DNA from: an uncultured Collinsella sp.
GTDB lineage: Bacteria; Actinomycetota; Coriobacteriia; Coriobacteriales; Coriobacteriaceae
Length of the DNA: 7,465 nt
NCBI GenBank assembly: GCA_900547655.1
Contig: URHQ01000096.1
Coordinates: forward strand, 1-7,465
Direction: 5' to 3'
The notes under the pieces were generated by a model. The model saw nothing but the letters and a program-made list of their open reading frames with translations. It had not been told where the DNA came from and ran no database searches. Positions within the stretch are counted from its first letter, which is position 1, and every line of letters begins with the position of its first letter. The translations under genes and the position numbers were made by a program. Positions 1 to 4,737 of the stretch are shown piece after piece.

Positions 1-2
1 CC

Positions 3-428
3 CCTGACTTCTCCGCTCAGGAGCGCCAGATTTCCGCTGCCCTGATCGCTGCCCAGCAGACCGCTGAGACCATCGTCAACGATGCCAATGAGAACGCTGA
101 GCGTATCCGCAACGAGGCTGACGCCAAGGCCCGCGAGGTTATCCGCCAGGCTCTGACTGAAAAGCAGGCCGAGCTCGAGGAAATCGACCGTCTGAAGGCT
201 TCCCGTGAGGAGTTCAAGGTCGAGTATCTCAAGCTCATCCAGCACTTCATGGACGATGCCCAGAATTCCTTCCCCGCCGATCTTATGGCCTCCACGCCGG
301 TCGGTTCTGCGGCTTCTCCTGCAGTGACCGTTCCCGCCGCCGAGCCGTTGCCTGTCGCTGATCCGGTTGTCCCCGTGGCCGATCCCTTCGCCCCGATCGA
401 CAACTTTGCCGCCGACGACCTGGACTAG
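3..428 (+). CDS. DivIVA-like cell division/polarity protein, 3' part
   Basis: The window opens inside this gene; the last 141 codons are visible, ending in TAG. The visible part starts with an alpha-helical, Ala/Glu/Gln/Arg-rich stretch typical of the DivIVA coiled coil (segments such as QTAETIVNDANENAERIRNEA and REEFKVEYLKLIQHFMDDA), then a Pro/Ala/Val-rich low-complexity tail ending in DNFAADDLD. DivIVA proteins bind curved membrane at the septum or poles and recruit division and wall-growth factors. The diagnostic N-terminal membrane-binding domain lies outside the window, so the family call rests on the coiled coil and tail only. Another coiled-coil protein, for example an ATP synthase b-like or SMC-like fragment, cannot be excluded. 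A terminator follows 30 bases after the stop, so this is the last gene of its transcript. Confidence 0.7.
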   Translation, partial: PDFSAQERQISAALIAAQQTAETIVNDANENAERIRNEADAKAREVIRQALTEKQAELEEIDRLKASREEFKVEYLKLIQHFMDDAQNSFPADLMASTPVGSAASPAVTVPAAEPLPVADPVVPVADPFAPIDNFAADDLD

Positions 429-457
429 CTCCAGAGCTACAATCTAGTGCCCTTAAG

Positions 458-486
458 AGGAGCTCGCGCCTGCGGGCTCCTTTTTT
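458..486 (+). terminator. Intrinsic terminator of the divIVA-like gene
   Basis: A 10-bp stem (458-467 with 472-481, including one G-U pair) closes a GCCT loop and runs into six T residues. It lies 30 bases downstream of the divIVA-like stop codon. Confidence 0.9.
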
Positions 487-506
487 GTGGCTGCATACGG
501 GTTGGG

Positions 507-550
507 AAACAAAACGCCGAGCTCTGCATGTGATAGGGCAGAACTCGGCG
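507..550 (-). terminator. Intrinsic terminator of the nitroreductase gene
   Basis: A 13-position stem with one mismatch (515-527 with 538-550) has a 10-base loop. Read on the minus strand it is followed by TTTTGTTT. It lies 45 bases past the nitroreductase stop and faces the divIVA-like terminator, so the two convergent transcripts each have their own stop. Confidence 0.88.
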
Positions 551-594
551 AAGGACGCGCGATAAAAGGTAGATTTTAGGGTATGTGCCAAAAA

Positions 595-1125
595 CTACTT
601 GAGGAGGAAGTCGGGGAGGGGAATGGTACGGGCCTCGCGATGCTCGGGATCGGCGATGTGGTCGGCAGGATATCCACAGACGAGCATGTGATAGGGATAG
701 ACGCCCTTGGGCAGGTTGAACTGCTCCTGTGCCACCTCAGGCTTAAAATGGCATACCCAGCACGTTCCCAGGCCCTGCTCGGTGGCCTCCATCATCATCT
801 GATCGCACACGATGGACGTATCGATTTCACTGGAATTCATCTGGTCATACGGGCGCACCCAAGCGTCTTCGGTAACGCTACAAATAAGGAAGATGAGCGG
901 AGCGCCAAAGATAGATCCATCACGAGCAAACCGAGGCTGACAAGCAGCAGCCTTCTCCAGAAGCTCAGGCGTATCCAACACCATCACACGGGTTGGATGA
1001 TTATTGCAAGCAGAAGGAGCAATACGCCCAGTCTCAACAATGGCATCCACCACAGCCTGCTCCACAGCCCGATCTTCAAACTCACGACAAGAATACCGAC
1101 CCCGAGCCAGATCCAAATAAGACAT
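595..1125 (-). CDS. Nitroreductase family protein (FMN-dependent)
   Basis: A 176-aa protein of the short nitroreductase family, homodimeric flavoproteins that reduce nitro compounds, quinones or related substrates with NAD(P)H; the natural substrate cannot be read from sequence. Visible family marks are the N-terminal FMN phosphate-binding segment RYSCREF (residues 10-16), PSACNNHPTRV at about 36-46, the long dimer helix EIDTSIVCDQMMMEATEQGLG followed by TCWVCHF at about 113-139, and a GYPAD strand near the C-terminus. The start at 1125 is chosen because GGAGGG (1131-1136 on the complement) sits six bases upstream and the protein then begins MSYLDLARGRYS, as relatives do. An in-frame ATG at 1164 would add 13 residues without a ribosome site. 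It is unusually cysteine-rich for this family. It appears monocistronic; no convincing promoter was found upstream. Confidence 0.92.
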   Translation of the reverse strand: MSYLDLARGRYSCREFEDRAVEQAVVDAIVETGRIAPSACNNHPTRVMVLDTPELLEKAAACQPRFARDGSIFGAPLIFLICSVTEDAWVRPYDQMNSSEIDTSIVCDQMMMEATEQGLGTCWVCHFKPEVAQEQFNLPKGVYPYHMLVCGYPADHIADPEHREARTIPLPDFLLK

Positions 1126-1298
1126 ACAAGCCCTCCAACAATTTAATAACGAAATAAAAGACAACCAAAGGGTACCCAGAGCAACATTCAGCCAAACGCT
1201 CAGCGCTGCCCAAAGTCATGACTGATGCCAAAGACGCTTTCAACCAAAGCCACCATGCATTCCGCCTATTAGCCCAGGTTCCCAATGGTGATACGTAA

Positions 1299-1382
1299 GG
1301 CGAAGGCCCGACACCTATTTACTTTCGAACGACTCTGCCACGCAGCCGGAGTGAGAAAGCGAATAGGTGCCGGGCCTTCGCC
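1299..1382. repeat. Long hairpin element, copy A
   Basis: Arms 1299-1326 and 1355-1382 pair over 28 positions with only three non-Watson-Crick positions (1311/1370, 1320/1361, 1321/1360). Two of these become G-U pairs on the minus strand and one on the plus strand, so a minus-strand RNA folds slightly better. The apex holds GAACGACTCTGC (1327-1338) and GCAGCCGGAGTGA (1342-1354), which can form a smaller CTGC/GCAG or ACTC/GAGT stem. No T-tract follows on either side, so it is not a standard terminator. It could be a REP-like element, a processed 3' RNA structure or a small RNA. Confidence 0.8.
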
Positions 1383-1496
1383 GGTGGGACGCGTACCACT
1401 AATTAACCGCTTTTGAACGACTCTGCTTGCAGCCGGAGTGAAAAAGGTTATGAGTGGCCGGGCCCGCGACCGCCGGGACACGTACCCCCAATTAAC
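1320..1496. repeat. Imperfect tandem duplication, two units of 88-89 bases
   Basis: Unit A (1320-1407) and unit B (1408-1496) align end to end. They share GAACGACTCTGC (1327 and 1415), GCAGCCGGAGTGA (1342 and 1429), a GGCCGGG-like patch, a GGGAC-CGTACC patch and the closing AATTAAC (1401-1407 and 1490-1496). Between the conserved blocks the units have diverged. The right end of unit B covers the stop codon of the phoU-like gene. Confidence 0.8.
1396..1457. repeat. Long hairpin element, copy B
   Basis: The second copy pairs CCACT (1396-1400) with AGTGG (1453-1457), TAACC (1404-1408) with GGTTA (1446-1450), and TTTT (1411-1414) with GAAA (1440-1443), separated by small internal loops. The apex repeats that of copy A, with a CTGC-TT-GCAG core. 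The stem bases differ from copy A but still pair, which is the pattern expected if the fold rather than the stem sequence is kept. Confidence 0.65.
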
Positions 1497-2115
1497 TGTT
1501 CTTCATGACAATCGAATCCACGACATCGGCCACATTTTCGCAGCAGTCGGCGCAGTACTCCAGGAAGGCGTACACGTCACGCCAAGCGATGACCTCGAGC
1601 GGGTCCTTGCCGTTGACGTGCAGGTTGCGCATGGCGTTGATGTAGAGCTCGTCGGCCTCGGACTCGATGGTGTTGATCTGGATGACCAGCTCGCGCAGCG
1701 TTTTGGACTTGCGGTAGTTGGGAAGCTCGACCATCAGGTCCTTCATGGCGCGGCAGGCGTCAGTCACCTTGTGGGCGATGACGATGGCGTCGGGATGGAT
1801 GCTCTGAATGTTGGTGAAGTAGACGCGCTGCACGACGCCCTCAATACGGTCGAGCACGGTGTCGAGCGCGCAGCTCATCAGATCCAGATCCTCGCGCTCG
1901 AGCGGGGTGATAAAGGCGGTGAGCAGGGCGTCTTCGAGCTCGTGGTGCTTCTTGTCTGCCGCATGCTCAATCGCATGCATCTTATTGAGCATGTCGTGAA
2001 TCTGCGCGGGATCGAAGTTCTCAAAAATCTGGGTAAGCAGCTCGGCGGCCTGGACGGCGAGGTCGGCGCAGGCGACGTAGTTGTCAAAGTAGAACGAATC
2101 GGGTTTCTTAGCCAT
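1492..2115 (-). CDS. PhoU-like DUF47 protein (Pit accessory)
   Basis: A 207-aa, almost entirely helical protein of the DUF47/TIGR00153 PhoU-related family. These cytoplasmic helical bundles are commonly encoded beside PiT transporters and are thought to modulate them or phosphate signalling. Repeated acidic metal-binding-like motifs are visible: IEHAADKKHHEL (49-60), TPLEREDLDLM (70-80), IESEADELY (150-158) and CADCCENVADVVDSIVMK near the C-terminus. The length matches the family. The ATG at 2115 has AAAGGA seven bases upstream. It lies 67 bases downstream of pit on the same strand with no terminator between, so the two are probably co-transcribed. The TAA stop falls inside the conserved end of a tandem repeat unit. 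Confidence 0.93.
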   Translation of the reverse strand: MAKKPDSFYFDNYVACADLAVQAAELLTQIFENFDPAQIHDMLNKMHAIEHAADKKHHELEDALLTAFITPLEREDLDLMSCALDTVLDRIEGVVQRVYFTNIQSIHPDAIVIAHKVTDACRAMKDLMVELPNYRKSKTLRELVIQINTIESEADELYINAMRNLHVNGKDPLEVIAWRDVYAFLEYCADCCENVADVVDSIVMKNS

Positions 2116-2182
2116 GGGTGGGTCCTTTCGAGGCGAAGACGGGTGGGCGAAGTGTTGCGGTCCAGATGGACGTTCGGTTTGA

Positions 2183-3232
2183 CTAGAGGAACATCATGAA
2201 CAGCTTGGCCATGACAAAGCTGATGAGTCCGCAGGCGGGGAAGGTGAAGAACCAGGTGAACATCATGTCTTTGACGACGCCGAAGTTGATGGCTGAGAGG
2301 CGCTTGACGGCACCGACGCCCATGATGGCGCAGGTCTTGATGTGTGTGGAGGACACGGGGATGCCGGTAAGGGTGGCAAGCAGCAGGTTCGCGGCGCCCG
2401 CGAGGTCGGCGGAGAAGCCCTGATACTTCTCGAGCTTAACCATGCTCTGGCCGACGGACTTGATGATGCGCTCGCCGCCCACGCTGGTGCCGATACCCAT
2501 GGTGGCCGAGCACAGCAGCATAATCCAGATGGGGATGCCGGCATCGCCGACGCTGGTCTGGCCGTTTGCGAAGGCCACGCCTAAAAAGAGCACGCCGATG
2601 AACTTCTGTCCATCCTGCGCGCCGTGCATAAAGCTCATGGCCGCAGCGCTCGCGATCTGAGCGTATTTAAAGAAGACATTGGCACGTCGCCTGTTGGCGG
2701 CGGCGAAAAGAATCGAGACGAGTTTGCACAGGACCCAGCCCATGACAAAGCCCAGGCCGATGGAGAGCGCCAGGCCGTAGATGACCTTCATCCACTCGTG
2801 GACGTTGACGCTGCTCGCGCCGCCGAGGGCGATAGCGGCACCGGTCAGGCCGGCGATAAGGCTGTGGCTTTGCGAGGTGGGGATGCCAAAACGCGATGCT
2901 GTGGCGCCGTAGACGACGATGGAGAACAGCGCCGCGCACAGGCAGGCGAGCGCCATGGTGCTGTTTCCGCCAAAGTCGACGATATGTGAGATGGTGTTGG
3001 CGACGCTCGCGTTAAAGTGCGTCATGATGAGCACGCCGAGGAAGTTGAATGCGGCGCTCATGAGAATGGCGGCGCGGGCGGGCATGCAACGCGTAGTGAC
3101 GCAGGTCGCGATGGCGTTGGGCGCGTCGGTCCATCCATTGACGAAGATGGCGCCGAGCGCGAGGATCACGGTGACGGCAAGGACTGGGTTCGACACAATT
3201 TGGCCGAGGAAGGTTGAGAACGTTACGTCCAT
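2183..3232 (-). CDS. pit: PiT family inorganic phosphate transporter
   Basis: A 349-aa integral membrane permease of the PiT/PHO-4 family, which imports phosphate (as metal-phosphate in bacteria) by ion symport. The two inverted PiT signature halves are intact: GWTDAPNAIAT (33-43) with GIPTSQSHS (116-124), and FMHGAQDGQKFIGV (201-214) with GIPVSSTHIKT (290-300). About ten hydrophobic segments run through the protein, with a short basic cytoplasmic loop near NRRRANVFFKY (180-190), as in the short bacterial PiT forms that lack a long central loop. The ATG at 3232 has only a weak GAGAAAG ribosome site about nine bases upstream; no other start codon lies in frame before a TAA at 3263-3265. It is the first gene of a likely pit/phoU-like operon. 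No clear Pho box was seen upstream. Low affinity and constitutive expression are typical of the family but not shown here. Confidence 0.96.
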   Translation of the reverse strand: MDVTFSTFLGQIVSNPVLAVTVILALGAIFVNGWTDAPNAIATCVTTRCMPARAAILMSAAFNFLGVLIMTHFNASVANTISHIVDFGGNSTMALACLCAALFSIVVYGATASRFGIPTSQSHSLIAGLTGAAIALGGASSVNVHEWMKVIYGLALSIGLGFVMGWVLCKLVSILFAAANRRRANVFFKYAQIASAAAMSFMHGAQDGQKFIGVLFLGVAFANGQTSVGDAGIPIWIMLLCSATMGIGTSVGGERIIKSVGQSMVKLEKYQGFSADLAGAANLLLATLTGIPVSSTHIKTCAIMGVGAVKRLSAINFGVVKDMMFTWFFTFPACGLISFVMAKLFMMFL

Positions 3233-3444
3233 ATATGGGCTTTCTCGAAGTTTGCAGACACGTTACAAAAACATGATAAATCGTATCACCTCCTGCGGGT
3301 TTCTTTGCCGAGTTCTGATGGGAGAAGTAATTTTTTGGCACTAAAATTGAATATTAGTCCTGTTGACCGCGGGTATTCTTTTTGCTAACACGCCATGCGG
3401 ACACGTGCGATTGCTACGACACTCCAAAACCACAGTCTGTTCGC
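3233..3444. promoter_or_regulatory. Divergent spacer carrying the pit leader
   Basis: This AT-richer stretch must hold the pit promoter on the minus strand, but no strong -35/-10 pair stands out. Its minus strand carries AGGAGGTGAT (complement of 3285-3294), a ten-base perfect match to the usual 16S anti-Shine-Dalgarno end, although pit starts more than 50 bases later. A plus-strand TTGACC (3363-3368), 17-base spacer, TAACAC (3386-3391) could be a second, weaker rightward promoter. Confidence 0.4.
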
Positions 3445-3474
3445 TTTACAACATGCAAACATGCGTTCGATAAT
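3445..3474 (+). promoter_or_regulatory. Sigma-70-type promoter of the 112-aa gene
   Basis: TTTACA (3445-3450) and GATAAT (3469-3474) each match the consensus at five of six bases, with an 18-base spacer. The predicted transcript start, about 6-8 bases past the -10, falls at 3480-3482, at the ATG of the gene. The spacer contains the LexA-type site. Confidence 0.65.
3456..3469. promoter_or_regulatory. Candidate LexA (SOS) box
   Basis: On the minus strand the site reads CGAACGCATGTTTG. It matches the Bacillus-type LexA consensus CGAACRNRYGTTYC at 13 of 14 positions and the palindrome CGAAC-N4-GTTCG at nine of ten. It lies between the -35 and the -10 of the promoter for the gene at 3482, where bound LexA would block RNA polymerase. 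No similar site was noticed elsewhere in the window. Confidence 0.65.
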
Positions 3475-3481
3475 AGGAGAC

Positions 3482-3820
3482 ATGGAATATCGACAGACAG
3501 ATGGCAAAACTCGGCGCGTGCACAAGCAGTATGTGGACGTCGTGGCTCGCATCCTCGCGGGCGGACAGGTCGTGCCGGTCACCGTCTGCTGGGTCGACGG
3601 TCGTTGCTTTACGATTGACGAGATTGTCTCGACCACTGGGTTTGGCCTGACGGTTCACGGCATTCGTACGGCAACCTATAAGGTGCGTTTTGGCGGGCAC
3701 GCGACCGAGTTGTATCTGGAGGACCAGACGCGCGAGCGGGCGGACGGCTCGCAGGCACACGTGATGCGTTGGTGGGTCTGGGCCTTTGATCGCACGCTCG
3801 AGGGCGAGCGCCGTAGGTAA
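3482..3820 (+). CDS. Conserved small protein of unknown function, probably SOS-regulated
   Basis: A 112-aa soluble protein with no signal peptide or membrane segment. The pattern YVDVVARILAGG (17-28), then P-V-T-V-C-WVDGR (32-41), FTIDEI (43-48), a Gly/Tyr-containing strand region (TATYKVRFGGHATELYLE, 63-80) and a Trp-rich RWWVWAF (96-102) suggests a small mostly beta fold. It recalls short Firmicutes proteins with a WEDGR-Y-I-D motif that I remember, without certainty, near Y-family DNA polymerase genes. I do not know its function. The start at 3482 is chosen because the protein pattern begins soon after and the promoter points to this ATG. AGGAG is present but only two bases away, too close to work normally. 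Upstream in-frame ATGs (3395, 3461) lack ribosome sites, and 3461 lies inside the LexA box. The LexA box makes DNA-damage induction likely. Confidence 0.75.
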   Translation: MEYRQTDGKTRRVHKQYVDVVARILAGGQVVPVTVCWVDGRCFTIDEIVSTTGFGLTVHGIRTATYKVRFGGHATELYLEDQTRERADGSQAHVMRWWVWAFDRTLEGERRR

Positions 3821-3838
3821 GGACGTACGGCATTCGGG

Positions 3839-3861
3839 TACAATGACAGGAATCTTGTCAT
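3839..3861 (+). promoter_or_regulatory. Candidate -10 box and palindrome upstream of the Bax inhibitor gene
   Basis: TACAAT (3839-3844) matches the -10 consensus at five of six bases, but no good -35 is visible at normal spacing. It overlaps an inverted repeat, ATGACA (3843-3848) with TGTCAT (3856-3861), extendable inward by a G-U and a G-C pair. This could be an operator or the 5' end hairpin of the transcript. Confidence 0.4.
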
Positions 3862-3866
3862 CTGCT

Positions 3867-3897
3867 GCGCCGTCTTTCACGGCGCTTTGTGAAAGGA
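3867..3897 (+). promoter_or_regulatory. Two alternative hairpins in the Bax inhibitor leader
   Basis: GCGCCGT (3867-3873) pairs perfectly with ACGGCGC (3879-3885) around a CTTTC loop, followed by TTT, like a weak terminator. Alternatively CTTTCAC (3874-3880) pairs perfectly with GTGAAAG (3889-3895), which takes in most of the AAAGGA ribosome site (3892-3897). The two cannot form together. The first may also be the weak terminator of the 112-aa gene. Confidence 0.5.
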
Positions 3898-3903
3898 CGA
3901 AGT

Positions 3904-4599
3904 ATGAACGATATCCAGGGCTATCAGAACGGCCCCGTCGAGAGCGGCGCAAGCCGCGCCAAGGAGATGTCGCCGCGCGCGTACAATCTCACCATGTCTG
4001 CCCTGATCTTCTTGGGCTTTTGCGCCATGGGCGCCGGCGCCTACTTTACGAGCACCATGTCGTTTGCGCGCATGATGATGAGCGGCGCCGCCTTGCCGCT
4101 GGTCTTTGGCTCGTTTATTTTGACCATCGTCGGCATGGTTATGATGTCGGCCGCCGCCAGCAAGCAGTCCGTGGGCTTGTCCCTTGTGGGCTACGTAATC
4201 TTTGCGAGTACCTTTGGCCTGACCGCGTCGTTTGGCCTTGCCAACTATGACCTGCCCACCATCAACACCGCTTTTATCGCCACGGCCGCCATCACCTTTG
4301 TCTTTGGCGCGCTTGGCGTGACCTTCCCCAAGTTTTTCAAGCGTGTGTATGGCATCGGTTTTGGTATTCTGCTCGCCACTATTCTGGTTGAGATCGTGCT
4401 GATGTTCATGGGCGTCTCGCAGACCATCACCGACCTGATCGTGATTGTGGTGTTCGCTGGCTTTATTGGCTACGACACCTATGTTGCCACGACGGTGCCG
4501 CCTACGCTGCCCAACGCCGTGCTCATGGCCTCTAACCTGTTCGTGGATATTATCAACGTGTTCCTGCGCATTTTGAACATCCTCGGCCGTCGCGACTAG
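3904..4599 (+). CDS. Bax inhibitor-1/YccA (TMBIM) family membrane protein
   Basis: A 231-aa polytopic protein with about seven hydrophobic segments (roughly 28-50, 60-84, 89-109, 118-138, 148-168, 174-194, 205-226) after a soluble polar N-terminus of some 25 residues. The family signature is visible as FIGYDTY (187-193) and LFVDIINVFLRILNILGRR at the end. Asp191 and Asp215 are 24 residues apart, matching the spacing of the pH-sensing aspartate pair in the structurally studied B. subtilis YetJ, a calcium leak channel. By analogy this protein may conduct calcium or affect membrane protein quality control as YccA does with FtsH; neither is shown here. The ATG at 3904 has AAAGGA six bases upstream; an ATG at 3889 would precede that site. 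It lies 83 bases after the 112-aa gene and ends with its own terminator. Confidence 0.93.
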   Translation: MNDIQGYQNGPVESGASRAKEMSPRAYNLTMSALIFLGFCAMGAGAYFTSTMSFARMMMSGAALPLVFGSFILTIVGMVMMSAAASKQSVGLSLVGYVIFASTFGLTASFGLANYDLPTINTAFIATAAITFVFGALGVTFPKFFKRVYGIGFGILLATILVEIVLMFMGVSQTITDLIVIVVFAGFIGYDTYVATTVPPTLPNAVLMASNLFVDIINVFLRILNILGRRD

Positions 4600-4642
4600 T
4601 GGCAAATTGCGGCGGTGCTTGCCGTGCGTGTAAATCGATGCG

Positions 4643-4671
4643 AAAGGCGGTCCTTCGGGGCCGTCTTTTTT
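4643..4671 (+). terminator. Intrinsic terminator of the Bax inhibitor gene
   Basis: An 11-bp stem (4643-4653 with 4658-4668, two G-U pairs) is closed by a very stable C-TTCG-G tetraloop and ends in six T residues (4666-4671). Confidence 0.92.
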
Positions 4672-4684
4672 GTGTGCGGCGGGG

Positions 4685-4690
4685 TATCAT
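4685..4690 (+). promoter_or_regulatory. Possible -10 box upstream of the PARG-like gene
   Basis: TATCAT matches the -10 consensus at five of six bases and lies 48 bases before the ATG, just after a terminator, where a promoter is needed. No matching -35 is visible because the terminator T-tract occupies that space. Confidence 0.3.
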
Positions 4691-4737
4691 GGATGGGAAA
4701 AAGCCGATAGCGGCAGCGACAGGAAAGGTGGCCACGT

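Larger units (their letters stand above)
1126..1491. other. 366-base non-coding spacer between nitroreductase and phoU-like genes
   Basis: No credible gene: ORFs here lack ribosome sites and family-like sequence. Bases 1126-1298 hold the nitroreductase ribosome site and presumably its promoter, but no clear -35/-10 pair. Bases 1299-1491 are almost entirely the two tandem hairpin elements described separately. No canonical terminator with a T-tract follows the phoU-like gene, so these hairpins are what its transcript runs into. Confidence 0.7.

Noticed and set aside
1141..1168. Possible nitroreductase promoter (TTGGTT, 16 bases, TTAAAT on the minus strand)
   Set aside because: Matches are weak (3 and 4 of 6), and the implied transcript start would cut through the gene's strong ribosome site.
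1299..1496. CRISPR-like repeats
   Set aside because: There are only two imperfect, contiguous units with no unique spacers, and the units are hairpins rather than short direct repeats.
2160..2171. Small palindrome GTCCAGATGGAC between pit and the phoU-like gene
   Set aside because: A 4-5 bp stem with almost no loop and no T-tract; too short to call a terminator or operator.
1438..2199. 253-codon plus-strand frame opposite the phoU-like gene
   Set aside because: It mirrors the phoU-like gene, lacks a ribosome site and reads as repetitive Val/Gly/Asp sequence typical of antisense frames.
3877..4605. 242-codon minus-strand frame opposite the Bax inhibitor gene
   Set aside because: Its His/Gly/Lys-rich sequence is what reverse-reading membrane-protein codons gives; the plus strand is clearly the gene.
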